From the NCBI GenBank assembly GCA_038138625.1, contig JAYQEA010000002.1:34412-98411 (forward strand): a stretch of DNA of 64,000 nucleotides, written 5' to 3'. The notes beneath the pieces were generated by a model. It worked only from the letters and a program-made list of their open reading frames with translations, was not told the origin of the DNA and did no database searches. The DNA comes from JAQXDR01 sp038138625 (GTDB lineage: Bacteria > Pseudomonadota > Alphaproteobacteria > Rhodobacterales > Rhodobacteraceae). Below, piece by piece: positions 26,963-36,351 of the stretch. Made by a program: the position numbers and the translations under genes. How positions within the stretch are numbered: position 1 is the first letter of the stretch; every line of letters begins with the position of its first letter.

Positions 26963-28021
26963 TTAGAGCCGCATTTCGGTTTTGGGATCGAAAAGGGACA
27001 CACGCGCAGGATCAAGCCCGATGGGAATGACATCACCAGGTACGACCTTGGCGAGGCCGTCCATCCGGACATGCGCCCGTGTTCCACCAATGGATGTCAG
27101 GATCAAAGTGTCCGCGCCCATCGGCTCAACAAGCTCAACAGTGGCCTCGGCCTGAACCGGCGCGATAGGTGCCAGGTCCCCGGTTGCGATGTGTTCCGGT
27201 CGGATACCGACTGTGACCGCACCATCCCGAACCGCACTGTCCATGGGGATAGAAATACCATCAATTGACACTGTTCCCGCGGCCATTGTCCCGGGGATAA
27301 AATTCATCGATGGTGATCCGATAAAATCGGCGACATAGAGATTGCGGGGCTGGCTGTAAATTTCGTCCGGCGTCCCCAACTGCATGATCTGGCCACCCTT
27401 CATGATGGCGATGCGATCAGCAAGGGTCATCGCCTCGATCTGATCATGGGTCACGTAGATCATTGTGTTTTCAAGTTGCTGATGCAGACGCTTGATTTCC
27501 ACACGCAGGTCGGCACGTAGTTTCGCATCAAGGTTTGACAGCGGCTCATCAAACAAAAAGACGTCAACATCCCGCACCAACGCCCGGCCGATGGCCACGC
27601 GCTGACGTTGTCCACCCGACAGGGCTGCGGGCTTGCGCTTGAGAAGAGGTTCGATTTGCAAAATCTCTGCGGCGCGTGCAACGCGTGATGCGATTTCGGA
27701 CTTTGCCATACCCGAATTGCGCAGTCCAAACGACAGGTTTCCCTCAACCGTCATTTGCGGATAAAGCGCATAGCTTTGAAACACCATGCCGATGCCACGT
27801 TCGCTAGGCTCGGCCCATGTCACATTATCGCCATTGATGAAAATCTGACCTTCAGAGACTTCAAGCAGGCCAGCGATACAGTTCAACAGCGTGGACTTGC
27901 CACACCCCGAGGATCCCAGAAGAACAAGGAATTCACCCCGTGCAATGGTTAGGTTGAGATCCTGCAATACCTTGGTCGCACCAAAGGCCAGGTCGAGGTT
28001 CTTGATTTCGACAGAATGCAT
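26963..28021 (-). CDS. Sugar ABC transporter ATP-binding protein (UgpC/MalK type)
   Basis: The 352-residue protein has Walker A GSSGCGKSTLLNC (about residues 36-48), signature LSGGQRQRVAIGRAL (about 134-148), Walker B DVFLFDEPLSNLDAK and a C-terminal TOBE/OB domain (about 240-350), as in MalK-type carbohydrate importers. It pairs with the two permeases and binding protein encoded upstream. It ends five bases before the GH2 gene, which ties import to intracellular hydrolysis. Confidence 0.93.
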   Translation of the reverse strand: MHSVEIKNLDLAFGATKVLQDLNLTIARGEFLVLLGSSGCGKSTLLNCIAGLLEVSEGQIFINGDNVTWAEPSERGIGMVFQSYALYPQMTVEGNLSFGLRNSGMAKSEIASRVARAAEILQIEPLLKRKPAALSGGQRQRVAIGRALVRDVDVFLFDEPLSNLDAKLRADLRVEIKRLHQQLENTMIYVTHDQIEAMTLADRIAIMKGGQIMQLGTPDEIYSQPRNLYVADFIGSPSMNFIPGTMAAGTVSIDGISIPMDSAVRDGAVTVGIRPEHIATGDLAPIAPVQAEATVELVEPMGADTLILTSIGGTRAHVRMDGLAKVVPGDVIPIGLDPARVSLFDPKTEMRL

Positions 28022-28025
28022 AGTA

Positions 28026-28943
28026 TTAGCCTTTCACCGCGCCAGCGGCCACGCCGCGCACAAAGAGCTTGCCAGAGACAAAGTAGATGAAGAGGGGCAC
28101 AAGCCCGGTCAGCAGGGTCGCTGCCATGTTGACGTTATATTCCTTCACACCTTGGACGGAGTTCACGATATTGTTGAGCTGAACCGTCATCGGGTAGAGA
28201 TCAGGTTTGGTGTAGATCACGCCAAACAGGAAGTCGTTCCAGATACCGGTAACCTGCAAGATGACCGCAACCACAAAAATGGGCAGTGACATCGGCAGCA
28301 TGATGCGGAAATAAATCCCCCAAAACCCTGCACCATCCACGCGCGCGGCCTTGAACAGCTCTTCCGGAAGCGATGTGAAATAGTTGCGAAACAGCAGCGT
28401 CAGGATCGGCATGCCAAAGATCGAATGCACAATCACAAGACCGGACAGCTTTGTATACAGCCCCATTTCCCGTAACATGATAACGATAGGGTAAATCATG
28501 ACCTGATAGGGAATGAACGCGCCGAAAATCAGGATGGTGAAAAAGACATTGGCACCTTTGAACCGCCAGTTTGCCAGTGCATAGCCGTTCACAGAGGCAA
28601 TCGCGATAGATACCAAAACGGATGGAATGGTTATCGTGACCGAATTCCAAAAGCCTCGGCTCAACCCATCACAGTTCAAGCCAGTACAGGCTTCGGACCA
28701 TGCCTTCACCCAAGGCTCAAACGTGACCTCTAGCGGGGGGCTAAAGATATTGCCCATCCGGATTTCAGGCATACCCTTTAGTGATGTCACGACCATCACG
28801 TACAGCGGGACAAGGTAATACAACGTCACCACGATCAAAGTGCCGTACAGCATGATGTTGCGCGGGTTCAGGATGCGGCGGGGCTTGGGTCCATGTGGAC
28901 CAGAAAATGCAACATCAGCCATTTTTGCGGTTCCCGAATTCAA
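28026..28943 (-). CDS. Carbohydrate ABC transporter permease (MalG type)
   Basis: A 305-residue inner-membrane protein with about six transmembrane segments and the EAA-like coupling loop PEELFKAARVDGAGFWGIYFRI (about 205-225) that contacts the ATPase. The N-terminal 30 residues are cytoplasmic. It overlaps the upstream permease gene by 29 bases and ends five bases before the ATPase gene. The family (MalG/AglG-like) points to a di- or oligosaccharide importer. Confidence 0.92.
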   Translation of the reverse strand: MNSGTAKMADVAFSGPHGPKPRRILNPRNIMLYGTLIVVTLYYLVPLYVMVVTSLKGMPEIRMGNIFSPPLEVTFEPWVKAWSEACTGLNCDGLSRGFWNSVTITIPSVLVSIAIASVNGYALANWRFKGANVFFTILIFGAFIPYQVMIYPIVIMLREMGLYTKLSGLVIVHSIFGMPILTLLFRNYFTSLPEELFKAARVDGAGFWGIYFRIMLPMSLPIFVVAVILQVTGIWNDFLFGVIYTKPDLYPMTVQLNNIVNSVQGVKEYNVNMAATLLTGLVPLFIYFVSGKLFVRGVAAGAVKG

Positions 28944-29934
28944 GGTAAGCGAAGGGGATCAGAGGGATCAGGACCAGTGCCAGCATCACCGTTGATGCCG
29001 CAAAGCCCTGTCCAAGATTTTGTCCACCAAACATGTAGTCATAGACATATTTGGCCGGAACTTCTGACGACAGCCCGGGCCCGCCCGAGGTTTGTGCCAC
29101 CACCAGATCGTATACTTTCACAATCCCGGATGCGATGATCACCAAGGTTGTGATAAAGACAGGGCGCATCATGGGTATGATAATGTACACATACGTTTTC
29201 CATGTGGGGATCCCATCGACCCGAGACGCTTTCCAGATGTCCTGATCGATGCCACGCAGACCGGCGAGCATCAGCACCATGATAAATCCGGTGCCCTGCC
29301 AAAGGCCGGCAATCAGCACGCCATAGATCACAATATCCGAGTTGTAGAGCGGATCGAATACGAAGTTTTCAAACCCGAGCGACCGGACGATGCTCTGCAC
29401 ACCAAATTCAGGCGTTAAAATCCATTGCCACACGAGGCCCGTCACAATGAACGACAGGGCAAATGGATAAAGCAGGATTGTACGAAAAACAGCTTCGCCC
29501 CGGATTTTCTGGTCAAGCAATGTGGCGAGAGTGAACCCGATTACCAGCGAAAAGACCATGGAACAGGCCCCGTAGATGGCAAGGTTCTCGAGCGAGATCC
29601 ACCAGCGATCCGTAGACCAAAGACGCTCGTATTGGAAAACGCCTTCGAAATCCGACTTTGGCAAAAGCTTGCTGCGTGTGAAAGAGTGATAGACCGTCCA
29701 CAAGGTGGCGATGACGAACACTCCGATAGCGGTAAACGCCATAGGGATCGCGGCGATCTTGGCCGGTAGTTTGCTGACCAAAGCGCGTTCGATGCGTCCA
29801 GGGCGGTCCAATTTGGTGTCCCGGGTCCCGACAATCAGCAAGACCACTGCGAACAGCAAGAACATGGGGACCAAAAAATCAGCAAACCCGTCAAGTGTCT
29901 TCCACAGCTTGCGATAGCTTTTGATAGCCGGCAT
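28915..29934 (-). CDS. Carbohydrate ABC transporter permease (MalF type)
   Basis: A 339-residue membrane protein with about eight hydrophobic segments and the coupling loop GIDQDIWKASRVDGIPTWKTY. It is the first permease of the sugar importer. The start used here is ATG 29934. A ten-base N run lies 12 bases upstream, and the open frame passes through it, so the true start and ribosome site could lie within or beyond the gap. Confidence 0.88.
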   Translation of the reverse strand: MPAIKSYRKLWKTLDGFADFLVPMFLLFAVVLLIVGTRDTKLDRPGRIERALVSKLPAKIAAIPMAFTAIGVFVIATLWTVYHSFTRSKLLPKSDFEGVFQYERLWSTDRWWISLENLAIYGACSMVFSLVIGFTLATLLDQKIRGEAVFRTILLYPFALSFIVTGLVWQWILTPEFGVQSIVRSLGFENFVFDPLYNSDIVIYGVLIAGLWQGTGFIMVLMLAGLRGIDQDIWKASRVDGIPTWKTYVYIIIPMMRPVFITTLVIIASGIVKVYDLVVAQTSGGPGLSSEVPAKYVYDYMFGGQNLGQGFAASTVMLALVLIPLIPFAYLEFGNRKNG

Positions 29935-29945
29935 CGCGGCTTGTA

Positions 29946-29955
29946 NNNNNNNNNN
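29946..29955. other. Assembly gap (10 N) near a permease start
   Basis: A run of ten N between the small membrane-protein gene and the permease gene. The same ten-base length appears at 37054-37063, which suggests scaffold joins of unknown true size. Confidence 0.9.
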
Positions 29956-29985
29956 CCCCACAACGACGTGCGCTCTGAGCCGGGT

Positions 29986-30168
29986 CTAGAAGAAGTCCAA
30001 GCGGCGGAGCAGGACAATCATTACCAGCGCCGCGGCTGCCGCAAGCGCCAAAAAGGCTGGTGGTGCGAGTTCCAATAGGTCGTTCTCTAGGCCGACCCGG
30101 AGCAGAACAAACGTCAGTCCCGACAGCATGATCGACCACAGAACCGCTCTTTCGGCAATGCCTTGCAT
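29986..30168 (-). CDS. Small two-helix membrane protein in sugar transporter operon
   Basis: A 60-residue frame with a good ribosome site (GGGAGAT about eight bases before the ATG). The product has two hydrophobic segments, at about 12-24 and 34-54, with a short acidic loop (ENDLLEL) and a basic end (LLRRLDFF). I do not recognise a named family. Its place between the binding-protein and permease genes suggests a small accessory subunit of the importer. Length and composition could still arise by chance. Confidence 0.6.
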   Translation of the reverse strand: MQGIAERAVLWSIMLSGLTFVLLRVGLENDLLELAPPAFLALAAAAALVMIVLLRRLDFF

Positions 30169-30225
30169 CGCACGATCTCCCTGGGTTTGTATGAAAGGGG
30201 GATTGGCGGAAAACCACCAAATAAA

Positions 30226-30252
30226 AACGCCGGCCCCCGAGGGGACCGGCGT
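30226..30252 (-). terminator. Stem-loop with U-run after the binding-protein gene
   Basis: On the minus strand ACGCCGG and CCGGCGT arms, plus an inner CCCC/GGGG pairing, form a strong hairpin followed by TTTTTAT, 14 bases beyond the stop of the solute-binding-protein gene. Partial termination here would give the usual excess of binding protein over the membrane components of ABC importers. Confidence 0.75.
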
Positions 30253-30265
30253 ATTAGTCTACGTA

Positions 30266-31495
30266 TCAGTCTGCGTTTTCGATGATCGAGGCATATTTTG
30301 CCTGAACATCAGCCACTGTGATGGAGTGGTCGTTCCAGAAGGAGGTCATAAGATCACCCATCTGGTTGAGAGTATCCTGAGTGAAGGAAATGTTACCACC
30401 TGGCAGAACGTTGCCCGCAGCAAGAATTTTCAGACCCTTCTGCATGCAATCGTTTGCAGCTGACAAGTCGATATCGCCACGGATTGGCAGCGATCCCTTT
30501 TTCAGGTTGAAAGCAACCTGAACTTCTGGGCTGACAAGCAGCGCAGCAAGCTCTTTTTGTGCAGCTTCGACATCCGCGTCGTCCTGGACGGGGAAGTAGA
30601 ACGCGTCTCCACCGGTGTCGAGCACTTCGGTAAAGCCCAAACCTGGCAGACATGTGTAGTCTTCGCCTGCAACCTGACCGGCGACCTGGAATTCACCCTG
30701 TGCCCAGTCACCATGGATCTGTCCGCCAGCTTGGCCGGTGATCACAAGGTTTGTTGCCTGGTTCCAGTCGTTCACATTCGAACCAATTGCCAGTTTCCGT
30801 GCATCATCAAACGCGTTGAATACGCGGGTGTATTCAGCACCAGCAGCAACAGATGCGTCTTTGTCAATGTTGACGGCGGACCATGTTTCCTGATCCAGCA
30901 ATGCAACCGCAAGGGCACCAAACGCCAGTTCTGTCTGCCATGCCTGCTGACCCATCGCCAATGGCACAACGTCGGCTGCGCGCAGAGCGTCGGCAGATGC
31001 GGTGAATTCATCCCAGTTCGAAGGAACAGGAACGCCCGCTTTTGCGAATGCCTCGTGGCTCAGCCAGATCCACTGTGCCGAGTGGATGTTGACCGGCGCG
31101 CAGTAGATACGTCCGTCAACCGTGCAGGCGTCCAGCAGTTTTGGCGGGTTGATGATATCAGCCCATCCGTTTGCTTCGGCAACATCCGTGATGTCGAGCA
31201 GCAGGCCGGCTTCAATCATTTCCTCGGCTTGACGGCCGTGGTTCAGCTGTGTGGCGCCCATTGGCTCACCACCGATGATACGGCTGATGATGATCGGACG
31301 AGCAACACCACCGGAACCGGCGATCGCACCATCGACCCAGTCGTGCTCGGTCGCGTTGAATGCTTTTGCAAGTTCAGCAACTGCTGCGGCTTCACCGCCC
31401 GAAGTCCACCAATGTGTAACTTCAAGTTCTGCGGCGCCGACTGCGCTAGCGCTAACAAGCGCGGATGCAGCCATCAATTTAGACAAAGTGTTCAC
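30266..31495 (-). CDS. Extracellular sugar-binding protein of ABC transporter
   Basis: A 409-residue family 1 solute-binding protein. Residues 1-21 form a signal peptide ending VGA before AELEV. The mature part begins with VTHWWTSGGEAAAV, typical of glucoside/maltose-type binding proteins, and contains NIHSAQWIWLSHEAFAKAGV. The start codon is GTG at 31495 after GGAGGAG. It is the first gene of the minus-strand operon and lies directly downstream of two operator-like palindromes. Together with cytoplasmic GH2 and GH3 enzymes it suggests uptake of beta-linked manno- or gluco-oligosaccharides. Confidence 0.92.
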   Translation of the reverse strand: MNTLSKLMAASALVSASAVGAAELEVTHWWTSGGEAAAVAELAKAFNATEHDWVDGAIAGSGGVARPIIISRIIGGEPMGATQLNHGRQAEEMIEAGLLLDITDVAEANGWADIINPPKLLDACTVDGRIYCAPVNIHSAQWIWLSHEAFAKAGVPVPSNWDEFTASADALRAADVVPLAMGQQAWQTELAFGALAVALLDQETWSAVNIDKDASVAAGAEYTRVFNAFDDARKLAIGSNVNDWNQATNLVITGQAGGQIHGDWAQGEFQVAGQVAGEDYTCLPGLGFTEVLDTGGDAFYFPVQDDADVEAAQKELAALLVSPEVQVAFNLKKGSLPIRGDIDLSAANDCMQKGLKILAAGNVLPGGNISFTQDTLNQMGDLMTSFWNDHSITVADVQAKYASIIENAD

Positions 31496-31511
31496 GATTC
31501 TCCTCCCGGTT

Positions 31512-31545
31512 CTAAATCGTTATAGCTAGTCCTAAATCGTTTTAG
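31512..31545. promoter_or_regulatory. Two LacI-type operators, 20 bp apart
   Basis: CTAAATCGTTATAG at 31512-31525 and CTAAATCGTTTTAG at 31532-31545 are two near-identical 14-base palindromes with a central CG, as in LacI-family operators. Their centres are 20 bases apart, about two helical turns, so dimers would bind on the same face. They lie between the binding-protein start (31495) and the divergent LacI gene (31672). A half-like CTAAAATGCG follows at 31561. Confidence 0.75.
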
Positions 31546-31671
31546 TTTTTCCTTGCAAGCCTAAAATGCGGTCTGTTATGAACTTTTTTGTCGCGATCAA
31601 GACAAAGGTGCGTGATCTTTTGGCGATTCGGACTAAGGCTAAGATTTCGGTCTGGCCGCAGGGAGGCAGAC

Positions 31672-32754
31672 ATGTATCAAAGCGACGAGATTGAAGAGCG
31701 GCTAGCCGCACATCGCTCGACGCAAGGCGGCAAGCCAACCCTGAAAACCATTGCTCAGGTCAGTGGTCTTGCGGTGGCAACCGTGTCACGTGCGTTGAGC
31801 GACGCCCCGGATATCGGGTCTGATACCAAGAAAATCGTGCGCCAGATCGCAGACAATATCGGCTACGTGCCGAACCGGGCCGGCGTGCGTCTGCGGACAG
31901 GTCGTACAAATGTTATCAGTCTGGTTCTGTCCGCCGAGCAGAATATGATGAACCACACAGCACGCTTGATTTCTTCGCTGGCATCAGGATTGAGAGATAC
32001 GCCATTCCACATGATTATCACGCCGTTTTTCCCAGATCAGGATCCAATGGTCCCGGTACGGTACGTCGTGGAAACCCGCAGTGCCGACGCCGTCATATTG
32101 AACCAAACCTTACCGCAGGACCCTCGGGTTCGGTATCTACAGACCAAAGGGTTTCCTTTTGCAACCCATGGGCGTACGCGACTGGAAAAACCGCATCCCT
32201 ATTTTGATTTTGACAATGTTGCTTTTGGTAAGATTGCGATTGGCAGGTTGGTCGAACGCGGCTGCCGCAGGGTTGTCTTGATTGGTCCCCCACACGAGCA
32301 CACCTACGGCGAACATTTGCGTCTCGGCGCTATGCAGGCTGCCCAAGCCGCCGGGATCGAGGTGCTGGACATGGTTGAGATTACGTCAGACAGCATGAGC
32401 GACGATGTGTTGCGTGTGATGAATAAACTGTTGACCGAGGATGCTTTGGTAGATGGGGTGATTTCGGCATCACCTGGTGCGGCGATGGCCGCTGTCGCGG
32501 CCATTGAATCTGCAGGGCGAACTCTGGGCCAGGGTATTCATCTAGTATCGAAAGAAGCGATCCCCTTTTTGGGCTTGTTTCGAAAAGAGATTATCACCAT
32601 CCGAGAGGACGTCGGGCGCGCAGGTATGTTCCTGAGCAAAGCCGCCATTCAGGCTATACAAAGCCCACACGACGCCCCGCTGCAGGGATTGGAAGTGCCA
32701 ACCGAAAATGGGATCTGTCCTCTAACCAATAAAACAAAAATTATAGGAGCGTAA
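31672..32754 (+). CDS. LacI-family transcriptional regulator
   Basis: A 360-residue regulator. About 15 residues precede the helix-turn-helix TLKTIAQVSGLAVATVSRAL, followed by a ligand-binding domain. The start at 31672 follows GGGAGG; the upstream extension of the frame is unsupported. It is divergent from the sugar operon, with two palindromic operators between, so it is the best candidate for the repressor of that operon. Downstream it runs within three bases of an isomerase gene, suggesting it is co-transcribed with the second catabolic pair. Confidence 0.9.
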   Translation: MYQSDEIEERLAAHRSTQGGKPTLKTIAQVSGLAVATVSRALSDAPDIGSDTKKIVRQIADNIGYVPNRAGVRLRTGRTNVISLVLSAEQNMMNHTARLISSLASGLRDTPFHMIITPFFPDQDPMVPVRYVVETRSADAVILNQTLPQDPRVRYLQTKGFPFATHGRTRLEKPHPYFDFDNVAFGKIAIGRLVERGCRRVVLIGPPHEHTYGEHLRLGAMQAAQAAGIEVLDMVEITSDSMSDDVLRVMNKLLTEDALVDGVISASPGAAMAAVAAIESAGRTLGQGIHLVSKEAIPFLGLFRKEIITIREDVGRAGMFLSKAAIQAIQSPHDAPLQGLEVPTENGICPLTNKTKIIGA

Positions 32755-32757
32755 AAT

Positions 32758-33813
32758 ATGGCACCTCAAATAAAGGGACCAGCCTTGTTCTTGGCGCAAT
32801 TTGCAGGGGACGCTGCGCCCTTCAATTCGCTGGACGGCATTACCAGATGGGCGGCCGGCCTTGGCTACAAGGGTGTGCAAATACCCACATTTGACGCCCG
32901 GTTGTTCGATCTGGACACAGCGGCAGACAGTCAGGATTATTGCGACGATGTTTTGGGTACTTGTCGCGAAGCCGGCGTTGAGGTGACCGAGCTGTCCACG
33001 CACCTTCAGGGCCAGCTTGTTGCAGTGAATCCGGCTTATGACACGGCTTTTGACGCCTTTGCACCCGAAGCAGTGCGTGGCAATCCCGCATCTCGGCAGG
33101 CTTGGGCTGTTGATCAGGTGACAAAAACCGCGCGTGCCTCGCGTCGCATGGGACTGGACCACACCGTCAGTTTTACAGGTGCTTTGGCGTTTCCGTATCT
33201 TTACCCCTGGCCACAACGGCCTGAGGGTCTGATAGAAGAGGCATTTGCCGAGCTTGGCCGCAGGTGGCGTCCAATTCTTGATGCCTACGAAGATCAGGGC
33301 GTTGATATCGGGTATGAAATTCATCCCGGTGAAGATGTCTTTGATGGTGCCACTTGGGAAATGTTCCTAGATGCGGTCGGCGGGCACAAGGCGGCGATGA
33401 TCAACTATGATCCAAGCCATTTTGTGCTGCAGCAGCTGGATTATCTTGCCTTTATAGACCTTTATCACGATCGCATAAATGCCTTTCACGTCAAGGATGC
33501 GGAATTCAATCCCGATGGACGTCAGGGGGTGTACTCTGGGTATCAGCCGTGGGTGAACAGGGCAGGGCGGTTCCGGTCCTTGGGGGATGGGCAGGTCGAT
33601 TTTGCTGCAATTTTTTCAAAACTGACGCAATACGGGTACGACAGCTGGGCCGTGCTTGAGTGGGAGTGCTGTATAAAGTCGCCCGAACAAGGCGCTGCCG
33701 AGGGGGCGCCGTTTATTGCCGGCCACTTGATCGAAGCAACCAAACAGGCGTATGACGATTTTGCTGGAGGATCACGTGATGACGCCCAAATCAAAAGGAT
33801 GTTAGGATTATGA
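32758..33813 (+). CDS. Sugar phosphate isomerase/epimerase-type TIM-barrel protein
   Basis: A 351-residue member of the xylose-isomerase-like TIM barrel family, longer than the one at 23817. Metal ligands are suggested by GYEIHPGEDVFDG (about residues 181-193), MINYDPSHF (about 212-220), INAFHVKDAEFN (about 239-250) and the late WAVLEWECC. The reaction is not determinable from sequence. It starts three bases after the LacI gene and overlaps the following dehydrogenase gene by four bases, so the two enzymes are likely made together and act in one pathway. Confidence 0.85.
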   Translation: MAPQIKGPALFLAQFAGDAAPFNSLDGITRWAAGLGYKGVQIPTFDARLFDLDTAADSQDYCDDVLGTCREAGVEVTELSTHLQGQLVAVNPAYDTAFDAFAPEAVRGNPASRQAWAVDQVTKTARASRRMGLDHTVSFTGALAFPYLYPWPQRPEGLIEEAFAELGRRWRPILDAYEDQGVDIGYEIHPGEDVFDGATWEMFLDAVGGHKAAMINYDPSHFVLQQLDYLAFIDLYHDRINAFHVKDAEFNPDGRQGVYSGYQPWVNRAGRFRSLGDGQVDFAAIFSKLTQYGYDSWAVLEWECCIKSPEQGAAEGAPFIAGHLIEATKQAYDDFAGGSRDDAQIKRMLGL

Positions 33814-34910
33814 GGCGTGTCAGGCTAGGAATGGTTGGCGGTGGACAGGGTGCGTTTATCGGCGGCGTGCACCGCATCGCGGCCAGAATAGATGATCGCT
33901 ATACTCTGATTGCAGGCGCCTTGTCATCAAACGCGGACCGTGCGGCGGCCTCTGCCGTAGAACTTGGGATCCCTGCTGATCGCAGTTATAGCGATTTTGA
34001 AACGATGGCCAAAGCCGAAGCCGAGCGGGATGATGGGATAGAAGCCGTTGCAATCGTGACCCCCAACCACATGCACGCAGCGCCAGCCGTGGCGTTTTTG
34101 AGGGCCGGTATTCACGTGATCTGCGACAAACCGCTTGCAGCGACACCGCAACAAGCCGCCCAGATCGAAGCTGCCGCCGCGACATCACAGGCGCGTTTTT
34201 TCCTGACACATAATTACACCGGCTATCCCCTGATGCGTCATGCACGCCAGATGATCGCGCAGGGCGACTTGGGAAAAATTCGTGTGGTGCAAGTGGAATA
34301 TGCGCAGGATTGGTTGACCGAGGCCACCGCTCCAGACAACAAACAGGCCGATTGGCGAACGGATCCCGTCCGCGCCGGTGGTGGCGCAATCGGCGATATT
34401 GGAACGCACGCTTTGAATTTGGCGTGCTTCGTGACCGGTCTGGTCCCCCAAGCGCTATCAGCAGATTTGCATAGTTTTGTGCCCGGTCGACAAGTTGATG
34501 ACAATGCGCATGTGCAGTTGCGGTTTGAGGGTGGTGCTCGGGGCATGCTTTGGGCCAGTCAGGTCGCTGTGGGGCATGAAAACGGGTTGCGGTTGCGCAT
34601 CTATGGCGAAAAGGCCGGCATCGATTGGTCGCAGGAACAGCCAAATGCGCTGCGTTTCACGGCCTTCGGGCAGCCGCCTCAAATACTGACGAGGGGCGCA
34701 GTCGGGGCGCAGTGGGCCCGTATTCCGCCGGGCCATCCGGAGGGCTATCTCGAAGCCTTTGCAACACTCTATTCTGATATCGCCGATACGATTGTCACGG
34801 GGCATGGCGCTGATCTTGTGCCGGGTCTGGTCGATGGCATGGATGGTATGTGGTTCATTAATGCGTGTCAGCAAAGCGCTGGTGCAGATGCCGCTTGGGT
34901 TTTTCGCTGA
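33810..34910 (+). CDS. Gfo/Idh/MocA-family oxidoreductase
   Basis: A 366-residue dehydrogenase. The N-terminal GMVGGGQGAFIGGVHRIAA (about residues 7-25) is the nucleotide-binding loop, and VICDKPLAATP carries the conserved lysine-proline pair. The C-terminal domain includes GGGAIGDIGTHALNLACFVTG. This GGGQGAFIG variant is close in style to the protein at 38090 (GGGRGSQIG). Its ATG overlaps the isomerase stop (ATGA). It ends the unit; degraded, mostly non-coding DNA follows. Confidence 0.88.
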   Translation: MRRVRLGMVGGGQGAFIGGVHRIAARIDDRYTLIAGALSSNADRAAASAVELGIPADRSYSDFETMAKAEAERDDGIEAVAIVTPNHMHAAPAVAFLRAGIHVICDKPLAATPQQAAQIEAAAATSQARFFLTHNYTGYPLMRHARQMIAQGDLGKIRVVQVEYAQDWLTEATAPDNKQADWRTDPVRAGGGAIGDIGTHALNLACFVTGLVPQALSADLHSFVPGRQVDDNAHVQLRFEGGARGMLWASQVAVGHENGLRLRIYGEKAGIDWSQEQPNALRFTAFGQPPQILTRGAVGAQWARIPPGHPEGYLEAFATLYSDIADTIVTGHGADLVPGLVDGMDGMWFINACQQSAGADAAWVFR

Positions 34911-35189
34911 CTACAAAATCTACAAAAATAGCCGGCTGCAGCTGTGTGTTACCTTGCACTGCCTGCTTATACGCATATTGAAGAGATTTACTGCGCTTTT
35001 AAGAGTAATTAAATTTTTCAGGAGCTTATGGTTAATCCGGCTTCCCATTTGGTCTGATTTCTGGGTGAGGTTCATAAATCTGAGGTTTAACTGGACGAGC
35101 AGCGGTGTTCCGTTGTCGCACTGGATCGTCATGACGCGGCTTTGGCAAGTGCAGCAGCCGGTTCCGGCCTTTTCGGTGGTGCGCGCAGA

Positions 35190-35420
35190 CTGGGGTTCTC
35201 AAGCTTCTTCGCAACGCTACAAGGGACAACCCGGATCTTGAATGCGCGCTCATCGACGACGGCCATCTCGGTTCACCAGACGGCATCTGGTGCAAAAGAG
35301 GGGACTTAGTCTCAGGCCTCCAAACCCGCGCGTGGCAGGTTGACTGCCAAGACCTTGGCATAGCCCGGATCACGGTCGGTCTGCTTTGATCCCGGAACGG
35401 TGTGTTGGGCAGAGGTGGAT
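35190..35420 (+). pseudogene. Remnant of IS5-family transposase
   Basis: In one frame (codons from 35190) the translation reads LGFSSFFATLQG, then VHQTASGAKEGT, a stop at 35307, then SQASKPARGRLTAKTLA and another stop at 35361. This order matches the VHQ..GAKGGTQSQAIGRSRGGLTTKILA block of IS5-type DDE transposases. Another frame near 35237 gives the upstream DLEYALID-like LECALID. Stops and frame changes show that it is inactive. I did not find clear terminal inverted repeats or a target duplication. Confidence 0.5.
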
Positions 35421-36351
35421 GCCTGTATGTGAAGTGCCGTACTGGCCTTGCTGATCCTCAAAAAGCCGTTTGTGGCTTTTGTGGCGGAGGCGGGTGGGCC
35501 GCGCGGGTAGAGGGGTACGTGCCTCTTCGCCCGCAACAATGGCTCGGCGCAAGTGTTAACAGATACTATGCGACACCAAAGCCGGAGAAAGCCGATTGGA
35601 CCGTGCGCATTTGCGTTTGGCCAGTTGCAAGGATTCCTAACTGGCTACGATCCGAAACGGCCTCACAGATCTCGGTATATCGACTGTCATGCTCGAAAGG
35701 TGAACGATACTGGGAGCAGAGGGCGTCTAGCCATAGCAGCAACTGCGCAATTAGGTTGCCATTTACAGTTACCACTTCGGGTCTGTGTGTCCCAAATTAT
35801 GCAACATTGATGTCTTAATTTTTGGTTCCTTGTCCAGCCTGCGCCCTAACGGTTTATCAAACTTCCCGATAGCCAGAAGACACTTAGAAAACATGTGGCT
35901 GAGCTTTGGTACGGATAGTGCTGACCAACAAACTGACACACAACCTTGTGGCTTGCCCGCTGCCGTCTGGATCATAACGGATCAGGGTTGTTTTTAACAC
36001 GATCCATCCAAGATGCGACACTTTGCCGGGAGTGCGACTATAGAGAAAAACAGGCGTGGAAACCCGTGCGATTGTCTTTCACATCTTTTTTCAGGGTACC
36101 TGACGCATAATCATTGCAGGGGCAATTTATATCTTTTTGCAGTCGAATCTTATGTGCGGAAGAGCGATAAATGTCTGAAAAAGAGCAATATCTTCATAGA
36201 TTTTTCGAAGGAAGCACCTACCCGATTTCGATGTGTCCACAGGAAGATATCGTCTCTTCATCGAAAGGGACAGCGGTAGAGCATTGATTGTAACCAAAAA
36301 AGTCAGGAATTCGCTTTTTGTAAATCTTTGTATAGCGAATTGTATAATCTG

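Noticed and set aside
32722..33324. Long minus-strand frame opposite the isomerase gene at 32758
   Set aside because: It is a shadow of the real gene, with no start signal and no family-like motif.
34759..35241. 160-codon plus-strand open frame overlapping the dehydrogenase end
   Set aside because: It begins inside the dehydrogenase gene in another frame, has no ribosome site, and its downstream part runs through the decayed region.
35402..35818. 138-codon open frame in the degraded region
   Set aside because: It has no recognisable motif or convincing start; composition looks like a chance frame in decayed DNA.
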